64,000 nucleotides of DNA from contig NC_088297.1 of assembly GCF_032854445.1 (NCBI RefSeq), forward strand, positions 14,559,335 to 14,623,334. Reading direction: 5' to 3'. The notes below the pieces were generated by a model, which was not told the origin of the DNA, did not search any database, and was given only the letters and a program-made list of their open reading frames with translations. Shown piece by piece: positions 43,847 to 57,100 of this stretch (its first letter is position 1; each line of letters begins with the position of its first letter). A program made the translations under genes and the position numbers. The DNA is from Liolophura sinensis (taxonomy: Eukaryota > Mollusca > Polyplacophora > Chitonida > Chitonidae).

Positions 43847-46384
43847 GTTCTAGGTAAACCAATGATGGAAAAGAACACACACAGCTTGAAGTGGATGCTG
43901 TTACTATGAACACCCTCACCCCCCACCACTATTACTGGCAGCCACAGTTTATTGTGCAGTAGCATTCGACTATCAGGAAACTCTAGTCATTTATGTATGC
44001 CCCCATTTCCATTTTTCTTAACTCTGAACTGACTCCATGCATGTACTGTTTTTGCTTTGAAGCCATGATGTCCTGGCCTTACACAGGGAATTTGTTTGTT
44101 CCCCTCACCCCCCTCTCACACTGTTCACTGGGGCTTTGTGACAATAACCCAGACGACAAAATGATGCTCGTTGAAGAACCTTTGTCCTCCACCCATACGG
44201 CACGCATATTTGTATGTCACACGAGGAAAAGTTCTTCAGTAGTTTGCCAGAGGTCTGTATGCTTTACACCTGGACTCTGGTTTACTCCACCCATATCATA
44301 CGATTATGAAAAATTCTGTAGTATGTCGTCTAACAACAGTCAAATAATTAAAGCACTTTAATGAAGTTCATCATCGTCTGGCATTCATCTCCTCAGCAAA
44401 TTTGCATCTATTGTACAGCCCATCTTTCTAACCCCTCCATTTCTGTACAGTTACATACCTAGGTTATATCCATGTACAATAATTCACTGGCAGCCTTGAA
44501 TAGCCAATCAAGCATCCCTCAATATGTGTGTAGTGTTGTTGTTGTTTTTTTTTTGTTTTTTAAATATTTTCAGCAGTAAATGTAAATTGTTTTGTTGTAA
44601 AAAGTGATTGTTAAATAATTGTATGCTGTTTTATAGCTTACATTTTTCCTTTGATGCATCATTTAGGATCCGTTTTTTTGGGGTCCACACTTGTTCAAAC
44701 CTGTCTGGATGAAATTTTATTTTTTGCAATTGAAAGGAAATGGAATCCTTGTAATGTCCGTAAGACAATTTAATCTTTAAAGTGACATTCCTAAGCATTC
44801 AACGGCATTATCATGTGATGAGGGTTTTTTTTTTATCATAACTGATTCAGCAAAAGCATTTAGAATCGATTTCAAAGTACATGTACTTAAATGATTCATA
44901 TATATTCTTGAAATATTTGCATTTTTATTTCTAGAAACACACATTATTGGCAAGGTAACCAGATAAATTTCCCTTTCCAAAGAGCCCTTAATACCAAGCC
45001 CTTTCCCCTTTCATATAAATTTGGCTTCCATTTAATTATTTAAGAATAAATATTGGACTATCCTTCAAAAGGGACTTAATACTTATGCTCAGCGTACATG
45101 AGAACTTGAGATACAAATCAGATCAACTTTAACTGAGTTGATCCAGTCTTCGATGTCCATTTAACTGCATCGGCCATCCACGTGATGATTTCAGTTGTGT
45201 CGTTATTTGGAATACTTACGAGTGCTTACGACACGACACAACGGTCTTGTTGAGTTGATTTGGGTCTTAAGCTCTCGTATTTGACGAGCTTTAAGCTTGT
45301 GATCGGAATGGCTCTTCGTGGCATGGTACGGCATCTTTATATCGTTTGATAGAATTGTATATATTAGTTTTTGTTTACAAGACTAGATGATCCACAAAAA
45401 GGCAAAACTACCATTTTGATTATGTGTGACTACAAAGGATTGAAGGATAGGATTGAAGTATTTTGTGTCTTTTTTTTTTATTAAACAAAATCATAAGTTG
45501 TGAAAATGGTGCATTTATTATCACGATAATATCACATTTGTTCATTTTATGAAGCACAAATCAAACAAATAAATAAAGGAAGGGAGGAAAAAACTTGATT
45601 CTACCAGTTTTTTCTGAAGCTTGTCTTAATATTTGTACCGATATCATAACGGGGAGGGGGGGGGATAATAAAACTCTGCCCAGCGATGTCCTAAAATTGC
45701 AGTATATACACCTGAACAAATCAGAGTCGGTAAGTTATTTCTTTTCTAGCTTATTTGGATGCTTTATGTCCTTAATAGCAGTCAATTATCTGTGCTACTC
45801 GTAGAAAACAAGACCTCATTAGTTTGGAAATTGTCTTTAAAATATATGGTTTTCTTGTTTTTATTTATTTATTCAAGAGAAGAAAATATTTTGCAAAATC
45901 AGTTCTTGTTTGAATTATTGGCATGTTTCTTTATTAGAAGAAAGTGATAAAATATAAAAATACTCCCCGTAGTAATAAGGAAAGGTATATTTTTGGAAGT
46001 GGTTTTGAGACACTCGTTCCGCTTCTGTATTTCTCAGTGGAGTATTTGATCAGTTTTACCATTATTACGGCAAGTGTTGTTTCTCCTTGCTCAAAAGATG
46101 TCGCCAATGTTGAATTTGGGGATGAAGGATGCTCTTCAGTTGCATTATAGCACGTGCTCATTTGTGTGTACAGTGTTAGGTAGAGGTAAATGCTATATGT
46201 ATTTCTTCAACCCTTTGGGGGTTCCCCAGTAAATAAAAAATCCTGATATTGATATTGGTAAAAGCTTTTTACTTAGTGGTTTGCCTCAAAAGGTAAAATT
46301 CAGTCAGGTCCAAGCTGTAGTAAACTTACTCTTCAGTAAAACAGGACCCCGTTCAAAATAGGCCTATTTCCCCTTAACATATTA

Positions 46385-46525
46385 TCAACTTAGGGAAATT
46401 TGGTTAAGGGAATGAAAATTACACACCAACACGATTGCTAAGGTGAATGTGGCCAAGGGAATGAAACTACGGGCCGGCACGATGGCTTAATAGGGGAAAT
46501 TTGGCCAAGGGAATGAAAATTACAA
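46385..46525 (+). repeat. Imperfect triple repeat
   Basis: Three spaced copies of a block ending 'aagggaatgaaa' ('gttaagggaatgaaaatt', 'gccaagggaatgaaact', 'gccaagggaatgaaaatt') about 50-60 bp apart, each near 'cacgatt/gg'. Low-copy local duplication. Confidence 0.6.
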
Positions 46526-47244
46526 CTTGATTGTATGTGTACATTTTCTTTTTAATGTAAGACCGACGCAATTTTGTTGTCCATTAGGACTTGTGAACAG
46601 TTGTCTAGTTTACAGCAAAGGGACACTTAATTACTAATATGTAAACCTTGTGAAAATAATTACGAAGGTTGTTACAAGAATGGAAGTAATACGTATGTGC
46701 TTTGTTAAAAGTAATTTTATGCAGTACTATAATACAAGAAATCATTAGTAACTGAGTGTGTTTAACATAGCACCCATTCTAAAATATAGGCAAATTTAAG
46801 TTTTAATTTATATGGTTAGTAAATTGTAAATTTATTGTCATGCAGCTGGATAAAACATTATATTATAGCCTATATAAACGGAAAAAAAACTTCATTATGT
46901 ATACTAATGAAATTAAAAATGCAATTAAAAATGAAATTGCTTCCTTGTAAATACACAAAATAGATCTTTTCTTGTTTTCTGAGTTTCTTGATTCCTTAAT
47001 TAGCTCGAAGTTTTGCAAAAGCGAAATGAACAACTAGTTCCAAATAAGATGAGGGACATTAAGAAAGTTTGACTCGCACTATATTCTAGTGGTGGATTTT
47101 ATGAGCTTTGAGTGAGATTCAGAAACAGTGACTTGCTATTTGCTTGAGAAACCTGAAATTCGATGGACTCGGTCCTTACACCGAAAAGCGTAAGGTACTG
47201 TACAAGAAAGAACAAAAGAGTACGTATGTACTCAACAAAAAGGA

Positions 47245-47332
47245 GTGGTCGGTAATCACAGTTCACAGCACTCAGTACCGAGTGTGTCCACCGTTAGCAT
47301 CACGAAGAGCGTGAACTGTGGTTACCGACCAC
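47245..47332. repeat. Strong 88-bp hairpin
   Basis: 22-bp arms with one mismatch: 47245-47266 starts GTGGTCGGTAATCACAGTTC, and 47311-47332 is its complement with C for T at one site (a G-U pair in RNA). The 44-nt loop contains a second small stem, CACTC/GAGTG. It is unrelated to the other repeats in the window. Confidence 0.8.
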
Positions 47333-48469
47333 ACTGCTTACACGCTACCATAGCTCCTGGATTGCTAAAATGTGATAATATGATGGAAATTGAAGCCACA
47401 ACTGGCAATGAATACTTACCCATATTGTTGAGTTAACACGTTATTTAATACCGAAAGAAAGCAATGTAAAATTTTCTTGCGTCTATAAAGTTAGCTTTGT
47501 AGCTTTGGACCATACTGTAAAAAGGCGTAGAGGAGTTTTACCAGTTCCTCATTTGATCGAAACATTCCAGTTTAAACATAGTGATATAGGAACCTGACTG
47601 AGCCCATATTTATTAAGCACCTTAAGACTCAAGTCGTGACTTGCAAGTCCTTAAAAAGCCAAATTCCGGACAGGAAAGAGCTCAAATTGTATATTTAATA
47701 CATTTTTCTGCAGTAAAGAATCGGTGTACAAATTTTGAACTTCCTAGAGCAAAACATTTTATTTGTGGCTGCGTTTGAATTTTTGACTTCAGTCTTAAGT
47801 CGTTTGATAAATACGGATCCATGCAGGTTCACATTAACATAAACCTGCATGTCAAATGTATGAATCTATACCTGAAGCAGTTGGACTTCTGTTGCTATGG
47901 AAACCAGAAACCGGTCCCTGTTTAAACAGTATACTTGTTCACTTCTTACAGCATGAACCTGGCACATGTCAAATGTGAAATGTGGAAATGTTCATTTAAA
48001 AGAAAAAAGACAACTTTATATTGGCAAGTTATTGCATCGATAATGTGACTGACGTAAAGTTTAAAAGCATACATTTTTTATTTTTGCGATTACTGAGATA
48101 TGGCAGTTCAATTAAGGTGAGCAAAATGGCACACGTCGAGAAAATCGAAGCGCCGGTCGCAATGTTACCAGTTTTAACCGTGGTTAACCATCATTACAAT
48201 CATTCGCGAGTTATTCTTTTAACTAGAGAACGCACCTGTTTTCTATGACGTCACCGGAACCCAGTTTTGCCCTTTAACCATATATGAGTGACACCTAACA
48301 TGTATCTCATGGCCTCGTAAAAATTTCATATCAAAAGTTGATCTGTAGAGTTTCCACGCATGCGCGTCAGAACAAAACTGTTGTGACAGTTTAGGTCTGT
48401 TTCCAACCCTCTTCCGAAATAGTTATAAGGTTAAATTATTTGTTGTCTTTTCATTCGAACTGATGTGCT

Positions 48470-49233
48470 GTACAGACAAGTGTGTATGTGTACTTTGGGT
48501 ATAACGTCGTAAGTACTAACAAGTGTGTATGTGTGCTTGGGGTTTAACGTCATAAGTACAGACAAGTGTATATGTGTGTTTGAGCTATAACGTCATAAGT
48601 ACTGACAAGTGTGCTTGGGGTTTAACGTCGTAAGTACAGACAAGTGTGTATGTGTGCTTGAGGTTTTACGTCGTAAGTACTGACAAGTGTGCTTGGGGTT
48701 TAACGTCGTAAGTATTGACAAGTGTGTATGTGTGCTTGAGGTTTTACGTCGTAAGTACTGACAAGTGTGCTTGGGGTTTAACGCCGTAAGTATTGACAAG
48801 TGTGTATGTGTGCTTGGGGATTAACGTCGTAAGTACTAACAAGTGTGTATGCGTGCTTGAGGTTTAATGTCTTAAGTACTGACAAGTGTGTTTGGGGTTT
48901 AACGCCGTAAGTATTGACAAGTGTGTATGTGTGCTTGGGGTTTAACGTCGTAAGTACTAACAAGTGTGTATGCGTGCTTGAGGTTTTACGTCATAAGTAC
49001 TGACAAGTGTGCTTGGGGTTTAACGCCGTAAGTATTGACAAGTGTGTAAGTGTGCTTGGGGTTTAACGTCGTAAGTACTAACAAGTGTGTATGCGTGCTT
49101 GAGGTTTAATGTCATAAGTACAGACAAGTGTGTATGTGTGCTTGGGGTATTACGTCGTAAATACTGTCAAGTGTGTATGTGTTCTTGGGGTATAACGTCG
49201 TAAGTACAGACAAGTGTGCTTGGAGTTAAACGT
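48470..49233. repeat. Satellite derived from the SINE-B/C tail
   Basis: About 18-20 units alternating long (about 43 bp) and short (about 35 bp). Each holds 'gcttggggtttaacgtcgta' followed by 'agtac', the exact complement of the SINE tail 'gtacgacgttaaaccccaagc'. The spacer 'tgacaagtgtgtatgtgt' is specific to the array. Confidence 0.9.
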
Positions 49234-49843
49234 GTGTATGGTGGGTATTTGGGACCATAAAACATAAAAATGATGTCAAAATCGGATGAAAGAGCGTCAA
49301 AATTTATTTGCAAATATGATCTTTAATATTTTTTTGGATCTTTTTTTTTCAAGAGAAAAGGGTATTTGAAAATATTTTTGTATGGTGGGTATTTGGGACC
49401 AACTTTTGGTATTTATCATTGTTGCATAATAATGTTCTAAATAAAGATATGATGCTTTTCTAATAAATTTATTTGAATGTAAATTTGTTGTTTATATCGA
49501 AACATATGCATTTAACCTAAATTATGATAATATTTATAAACATATTAAAATATAAATATGATCCAAATTGAGGTTTAATGCATTTGTTAGCTGAAAAGAG
49601 CAAATTCTAGTGCAAAAATATTTATTAAACCTGTATTACATCCTCATTTATGACATTATTAAACAAAGGCTATAAATACCAAAAGGTGGTCCCAAATACC
49701 CACCATACAAGAATTATTTTCAAGTGTCTTTTTCTCTTTAAGGAAAAATCGGAAAAAATATTGAAGACCACATTTAGGAATAACTTTTCACACTCTTTCA
49801 TCTGAACTTCATGTCATTTTTATGTTTTCTCCACCTTTAAAGG
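49234..49843. mobile_element. Foldback element H, copy 1
   Basis: Long inverted arms: the left has 'aacataaaaatgatgtcaaa', 'aatatgatctttaatatttt' and GGGTATTTGGGACCA, the right the complements. It ends 'ttctccacctttaaag'. The left end has an extra copy of the inner GGGTATTTGGGACCA motif, as if rearranged. AT-rich core without coding capacity. Confidence 0.8.
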
Positions 49844-50033
49844 GACTTAAAGCGATTTGAAATTTTGACTTAAGTCTAAGATCGCTTTGTGATTCTGGGA
49901 TCTGGGTTAAATCCTGGGCCTGTACAGCCTTGATCATGCTTGAAAAAATGTGCAATGCCTAAAATTCAGCTTAGCCTATACGATTAGATTGAACTTTGGC
50001 CTCCAGTGACGATTCTACTGGTCTAATTAATCC

Positions 50034-50157
50034 CTTTAAAGGTGAAGAAAACATACAAAAATATTGAAGACCACATTTACGACTATACCTTTTCGCACTC
50101 TTTCAACTGAATTTTGTGAAATTTTCATGTTTTCTCCACCTTTAAAACTTTGCGCAT
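50034..50157. mobile_element. Foldback element H, copy 3 (internally deleted)
   Basis: Only the outer parts remain: 'tttaaaggtgaagaaaacat' joined to 'attgaagaccacatttacga' and 'catgttttctccaccttta'. Typical of a deletion derivative of the elements at 49234 and 54451. Confidence 0.65.
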
Positions 50158-51612
50158 GAAGTAAGGCTGGTGTTGTGACAACTCAAAACAAACGCTTTTC
50201 GCAAGCAAGACAAACACGATCATCTTATACAAGCCTTGAAAAGTTACGCGAGCATCCCTATGTGAGTGGGATGCCGCAATTTGATGGGCCTCAAATTTCT
50301 AATCTCCGCGAAAGTCAAATGAGCCATATAGGCCTAAGTACAGGTTCTCAAAACAAGATATTCCTGAGTATACGGTTCACTACATCAATCAGGTAAATAA
50401 ATAAATCAAAACAAGAAACGGCCAACTTGAACTTTCTTGTGGCAGATTCAAAATTGGGAAAGTGTGATTGGTCGAAAATCCATTCTGAATTGAGACATAC
50501 CATCATGTATTCTGTTATTACAGCGGATTGTTCTGTTAAATACAATACACATATTCTATTAATTCAACTTAAAGATTATGTTTGGCTAACAGAATACTAT
50601 GTTGAATATGACAGAATATTGTGCTATTATAACAGCATCACTCGGACAACAAACTTTCTGATAAAACTGACATTATTTTTTGGAGTGGAACAAAATGTTA
50701 TTTTTAACTGTAGATATTCCAAATTCATAAATTGTCTCTTAAGGTATAATGTTTTATTTTCATTTTTAATAGCTATACGGTATACTTAGAAAGCGAGACG
50801 ATATGGTTTATCTCCCTTGAAAATGGTTGGTATTACGTCCAGTGTTTTCTCTGTATCCACTTTCACGCAATTGACATTTGGCGCTGCGCGGAGACTTATT
50901 CGGTGAGTATCGTGCACAGGGCCGTGCGGACTTGCTTAGGTATCAGATACCAATCAATGCCTGAGTGGAATTTATATACGCCCCGAACCCATGGTTATTT
51001 CTGAGCAGTTTGTACTGCAGCTGTGATCGAAATACACAGAGTCACTGCGTACCGTCATCGTCGGCTGCAGAACGGAGAATCAGATTAAGCTGGCCAGCAC
51101 TGATAAATGGCGAATAGTGAAGTGGGTGGATTAGGGGTCACACTGCTCGCAGGTACAGATCTGTTTTGGGGCATAGAAAAACGTCTCTGCAGCTGTATAA
51201 ACACACAAATGAGATGGAGAACTTCAATGAAGATCGGATTTATGGAACATATTACTTATTTCCATGTTGATATTATTGATTGCGAAGATATAGGCCTACA
51301 TTTTTGGTCGATTTGGTGGATTTCCAGTCCAAAATTAATCTGCGAAATCTTATATATTAAACTTGAAATATTCAGGGATCGACTCGGCTTTAGTCTCTGG
51401 CGATTCCAGCTGTTACTTAAGTTGATACATTCCCTCTTCCATGCCTGCCAACAGTTGTTCTGTTTTCTGTATATAGATAAATGCTCAAGCTCTGCATTCA
51501 TATGCGTATACGTCATTCATCGATCATATTTAATAAGCTTATCCGCTTAATAAGCATAAATATCATATCTTGTCGAAAGCAGTCATGCTGTTAAACATAT
51601 TAACCGCTACGG

Positions 51613-51700
51613 TGAATTATGGTAGAGCGTCCGCCTCAATCGAAGTCATGAGACCTTTGATCAAACCCGGGTGGGGTCATACCAAAGACAAATGGTACTC
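51613..51700 (+). mobile_element. tRNA-like SINE head fragment
   Basis: 'attatggtagagcgtccgcc' resembles the SINE-B A-box region and 'tgatcaaacccgggtggggt' the B-box region. The known body does not follow, so this is a fragment or a different family. Confidence 0.4.
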
Positions 51701-52758
51701 AGGGCTTTACTTTTGATGGGAATCCTGGAATCCGATTCTCGCCATGGCTCCCGTAAACCCCAAATTTACGGAATCTGCTTGGATTCCCGTAAGAACGTTA
51801 CAAAAATAATTTTCAAAATGACCAATTGTTCTCAAATTTCCAATTTACCTCCTCTCAATAAGTGGACGTACGACCATAAACATCGCCATAATGCGCGTTT
51901 CGATAATTCGATTTTTCACACTTTAATTGAAAATACTGGGCGTTGCTGTTGTCCGCCATGATAACTTTTAAAACATACACACACAAGGACCTCTATACTG
52001 ACGAACAGAGATCAAAATAAATTGTGAACGTATATTGTAATTTTGAAATGAATCGCCTAACTGTTGGTTTTATCCTACATTGCAAGCAAATTCTTCAGCA
52101 TAAACTAACTGACAAATAATACAGTAGGCCCTACAGCAGGGATGGAAATAACCGCTGGCCCGCTAGTAGTGAAATCTTTGACGTGGTGTTGAGAGTTGAG
52201 AAAAGAAAATCTGGCGGGCCAGGCTAAATTTGAACAGCAGGGAGGGGAAATAAAGGCCTTAAATGCATACACAAGCTCAATGAGCGAGCTTCTAACAAAT
52301 TGTCGGAAATGCCACCTGTGTGCAACAAAAAGGCAACGTCTGACAGCTTCAGCAGTGGTAGCGGTTCTCATCTGTAGAGAACGATTAAAACCGAAACATA
52401 TCGAAACTAATGAGATAATTGTAATGAAATGAACATGGAGCTGTGAAAAGGGGTGCGTGAAGACATTTTTGTAAAAATATTTTGTTGCCTCTTAAGCAGC
52501 GATGAAACACCGGAAGAGGCGGGAATTCGGACGACTTTAAAAAGTTCGCTTGTAAATTTGATCACATCTACACTGGAGTTTTGGAACTAAAGGAAAGATG
52601 TGATTGCGGCGTGCTGCTGTCAAATGTTACAGTAATGTAGCAAATCCATTACAAATGCCAGCAACTAAATCAGCTACAGCTAACTTCTGTAAAGGATCGT
52701 TTATATTTTACTAATAGGCCTACATAATTGATGACATAGGTACATAATTAATGAACAG

Positions 52759-53004
52759 CTCAGTTGGTTAGCGCGAAAGGGCAGCGTAATCACTCAGAAG
52801 TCTCTCACCAATGCGGTCGCTGTGAGTTCAAGTCCAGCTCATGCTGGCTTCCTCTCCGGACGTACGTCAGCCAGCAACCTGTGGATGGTTGTGGGTTTCC
52901 CCAGTGCTCTGCCCGGTTTCCACCCACCATAATGCTGGCCGCCGTCGTATAAGTGAAATATTCTTGAGTACGGCGTAAAACAGCAATCAAATAAATAAAT
53001 AAAT
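52759..53004 (+). mobile_element. SINE-A, near full length with perfect TSD
   Basis: Head 'ctcagttggttagcgcga', B box 'gagttcaagtccagctcatg', complete body and (AAAT)n tail. Perfect 12-bp duplication ATTAATGAACAG at 52747-52758 and 53005-53016. One of the least diverged copies. Confidence 0.95.
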
Positions 53005-53295
53005 ATTAATGAACAGATTTCAAAAAGACATATGGAATAAATAAAAATAAAATATATAATACATCATGCTGACACGCCCTTATATAATTGAGTTTTTTCA
53101 GTGCCAAATGCAACAGCTAAATGTAAGACATTATTCGAAAACACGTACTTAATCCAGCCAGGATGGCAAGCTATACATGCGTTTAGACCTTACTGTCCCA
53201 AACTTAGTGTTCCATACATATATGAGGACGGCTGCGATAAGTTGGAATATTACACTTTACTGATACATGTATACCCATGTGTATTACATGTATTT

Positions 53296-53463
53296 GGGTG
53301 GGAAGGTCTGCCAGCAACCTTCGGATGGTCTTGAGTTTCCCCCGGGCTCTGCCCAGTTTCCTCCCACCAAAATTTTGGGTGCTATCGTATAACTAAAGTA
53401 TTCTTGAGTACGGCGTAAAACACAAATCAAATCAAATCAAATAAATAAATAAATAAATAAATA
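53296..53463 (+). mobile_element. SINE-A, 5'-truncated
   Basis: 'ggtctgccagcaaccttcgg', 'gggctctgcccagtttcctc' and 'gagtacggcgtaaaacac', then (AAATC)n and (AAAT)n tails. Confidence 0.88.
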
Positions 53464-53879
53464 CATGTATTTTCTCTCTTCCAAAAAAATTTGTTAATTT
53501 TTTTCTTTTAGAATTTTTGCTTACCATGTCACGGTTCCGTACAGAAATTGCAACTTCCCAAATTCCCACGTTTTCTATAACACGCGTAAAATAACTCAAC
53601 CTTAGATTATATATGGAAGAAGAAATATTGTGTGAAATGTATACATTGGCATGTGACAATATCTTTGAGATACTGCAAATAAAATCGGTCGTTACCAAAA
53701 TCTCTAAATCCCGTACTAAGAATGTGAAAGAAGCTGTTTTGAAATAAGATTAATCGAATCAATTTTAGGGTCCAAGAACCGATCATACGTTCTGACACTC
53801 CGAGAGTTATTCTTTTCACTTCAGTCCCGGAATGAACTGTGCTGTTGCCGTCAACCTGGTGGAAAGAGGTCAAGGCCAA

Positions 53880-53887
53880 TGACGTCA
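53880..53887. promoter_or_regulatory. CRE-like palindrome upstream of KHK
   Basis: TGACGTCA, 296 bp before the KHK start codon and in non-repeat sequence as far as I can see. Candidate bZIP (CREB/ATF) site, with the caveat given for 21034. Confidence 0.3.
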
Positions 53888-54026
53888 CAGCACATTGCAT
53901 TTTGGGATTCAATCAATGTGGTGTTACATACACCTGATCTGTTCTTGGGTCAAAGTTTTAAAGTTGCTGAAATGAAAATCTTTTATGAGTTTTTCATCTT
54001 TCTTCTTTCTATTTTCCTTCATTTGA

Positions 54027-54050
54027 GTGTGTGTGTATGTGTGTGTGTGT
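54027..54050 (+). repeat. (GT)n microsatellite
   Basis: GT/GTAT dinucleotide run about 130 bp upstream of the KHK start codon. Confidence 0.9.
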
Positions 54051-54182
54051 GTTTTCTGTTTTTTCCCAATCTTAAAGATATTGTGGGCTACACCATTTGA
54101 ATTTTGTCTCATATATATGGCACATTGATGGACTGTATTCGAAAGATTCTAAATTTTAAACATGCAGGTTACGGCAACTACG

Positions 54183-57100
54183 ATGGCGGACGATCGCGGC
54201 AGAGTGATGTTTGTGGGGATGAACTGTCTTGACATCAGCACTACGTGCCAGGTTTATCCGGAAGAGGATTCCGATCACGAGTAAGGCATAGTATTTGTTG
54301 GACGATGTGTAGGTTCAATTCCGGCCTTGTAGACAGGGAATTTGGGAATTTGTCCCCGCTCTTACTGTTCGCACCTTGCCTTTGATGACAGAAAAAGGAT
54401 GGATCAGAATCGAGGCCAATTATTTGACAGTTGAGATAGGATTTCCTTAGTTAAAGGAGAAGAAAACATAAAAATGGTGTCAAAATCAGGTGAACGAGCG
54501 TCAAAACTTATTTGCAAATATGATCTTTAATATTTTTTTGGATCTTTTTTTTTTCAAGAGAAAAGGGTATTTGAAAATATTTTTGTATGGTGGGTGTTTG
54601 GGACCAACTTTTGGTATTTATCGTTGTTGCATAATAATGTTCTAAATAAGGATGTGATACTTGTCTAATAAATTTATTTGAATATACAATGGTTAGCTGA
54701 AAGAACAAATTCTAGTGCAAAAATATTTATTAAACCTGTGTTACATCCTCATTTATGATATTTGTAAATAAAGACTGTAAATACCAAAATGTGGTCCCAA
54801 ATACCCACCACCCAAGAATTATTTTCAAGTGTTTTCTCCTTAAGGAAAAATCAGAAAAAATATTGAAGACCACATTTAGAAATAGCTTTTCACACTCTTT
54901 CATCTGAACTTCATGCCATTTTCATGTTTTCTCCACATTTAAAAGCCACATTTTTTTTTCACGCTTGAACGACGGTGCCACACCTAAAATTGAGCTTAGC
55001 CAAGGGATAACCTAGACTTACCTGTCTCTCACACCAACCAATCCGTGACGATTATGTATCTGTTTGAGCGGTAGACAGCGTGCGGCTGTTTTCCCAATCA
55101 AACGTTCGTTGGAGACAAGTTGTGGCAGGAAGAAACCGAGCAAAGCCCCGGGGAATCGCACGACTACCCGCAGATTGCTGCAGACGTTCACGTTCGGTAG
55201 GAGAGGAAGCCAGCATGAGCTGGACTTGAACTCACTGCAACCGCATTGATGGAAACTGTGACATCAAGCCTATAACGACATGTTTCCGCCATATTGAGTT
55301 TTCTTGGTTGGTGTTGACTTTCCTGACGAATGTTTGAACACTATGAATCCTTTGGTACTGGTTCATCCGTTTTTTTTTTTCTTTTCTAGCGCGCGTATAT
55401 AGGCCCACGTCACACTAAACAACGTGTCACTTGTATGACGGTAATCATTTGGGTTTATATAAGTGGACAAAACTTGACAGAGCCTAGCGAGAACACCGCA
55501 CCTCACATCACCATGTACATACATGACTTAAAGCCGCGGCCGCATCACCCGGATCTGGATCTTGGCGGATGGGGTTGCAGCAAATATCAATGTAATGGGA
55601 AGGCATATTTTTTTCTTTTATTTCCTCAAGGTGGCGCTAGTGTGAAACAGGACCTTGGGTATTGCTACGTCACAGATGTATTGTAACGCAACATCTACAA
55701 CGTTACAATGTATCAGTTTCTACTGTAACATCGTACTGCCTTTAATTTTGACGTCATAATGGCATGTTCCCATTAAAATTAACCTCTATTATTACATTAT
55801 CGTCTTCTTCCAGCTGCCTGGACATGTTGTGGGTGCGCGGTGGAAATGCGTCTAACAGCTCGACGGCGTGTGCCCTATTGGGAGGCAACACCCAATACAT
55901 GGGCAACCTGGCGGACACCTACGAACTGCAGTTAGTATTAACAGTTATATTGTCTCTGTTGAACTGAATGGCGTATTGACTAAGATATCGTCGCCAAATA
56001 CCAGCACTGGCATCTTTTCGTCGACGCCATATACCGGTACTGGTCTAGATCTTTCATCGCCGCCATATACCGACACCGGTGTCCTTTCATCGACGCTATA
56101 TACCGGACCTGGTATCTTTTCATCGACGCCATATTCACAGGCACTGGTATCTTTTCATCGACGCCATATACACCGGCACTGGTATCTTTTCATAGACGCC
56201 ATATACACCGGCACTGGTATCTTTTCATTGACACCATATACACCGGCACTGGTATTTTTTCATAGACGCCATATACACCGGCACTGGTATTTTTTCATAG
56301 ACGCCATATACACCGGCACCGGTATCTTTTCATAGACGCCATATACACCGGCACTGGTATCTTTTCATAGACACCATATACACCGGCACTGGTATCTTTT
56401 CATCGACGCCATATACACCGGCACTGGTATCTTTTCATTGACACCATATACCCCGGCACTGGTATTTTTTCATAGACGCCATATACACCGGCACTGGTAT
56501 TTTTTCATCGACGCCATATACACCGGCACCGGTATCTTTTCATAGACACCATATACACCGGCACTGGTATCTTTTCATTGACACCATATACACCGGCACC
56601 GGTGTCTTTTCATCGACGCCATATACACCGGCACTGGTTTTCATCGATACCATATACACCGGCACTGATATCTTTTTATACGCTCATGTAGTTATGTATT
56701 CAACTGGTCTTTAGTATTTTGAGGTGAGGTTTATCCTTTAATAGAGTCGGGCCATGGTTCCGCGAGAAATTATCCGACAAATATCTTCGGCTGACATTGT
56801 CATCAGGCGCTGAGTTCCAACACACCTAGCACGGTATTCACCAAGATGTCCACAAAAACAGAGCCGTTAGGCGAAGGGGCTACAAATTCAATGTTTAGAT
56901 GAAATAGTAATGAAAGTGGTGTAAAGAAGTGTAAAGCCTATTTTTGCACGATGCCTCTCCTCTTATATGCTTAAACGCCGCAAGGTCTTCGTGGCGCCTT
57001 TACCTTTTAAATTGCGATATTCTCTAAAAAGAATCGAAAATTGTTGATTCTTTTAAAAGTGTTATAAAATACACGGAAATGCAATCTTTGAAGGCCTGTT

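Larger units (their letters stand above)
42158..54182. other. FAF2 3' flank and FAF2-KHK intergenic DNA
   Basis: No further protein-coding exon is supported. FAF2 3' UTR starts at 42158. The first clear hexamers I see are ATTAAA at 44347-44352 and AATAAA at 45045-45050, so a UTR of 2-3 kb is possible. The rest holds elements listed separately: a SINE-A in the proximal UTR, element L, foldback family H, a SINE-tail satellite and a strong hairpin. Stretches such as 45100-46370, 46900-47240, 47340-48460 and 50800-51600 show nothing I recognise. Confidence 0.6.

Noticed and set aside
43993..44361. 122-codon open frame downstream of FAF2
   Set aside because: Lies in probable FAF2 3' UTR or flank, with no domain or family resemblance.
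50427..50789. 120-codon open frame on the plus strand
   Set aside because: AT-rich, no similarity I recognise, biased to chance codons, and no splice context.
52155..52222. Short inverted repeat CTGGCCCGC / GCGGGCCAG
   Set aside because: Only 9 bp, 50 bp apart. Too short to separate from chance, and the adjacent 78-codon frame has no family resemblance.
55868..56335. 155-codon open frame with FSSTPYTGTG-like repeats
   Set aside because: Overlaps KHK exon 2 in another frame and then the 35-bp minisatellite. Not a gene.
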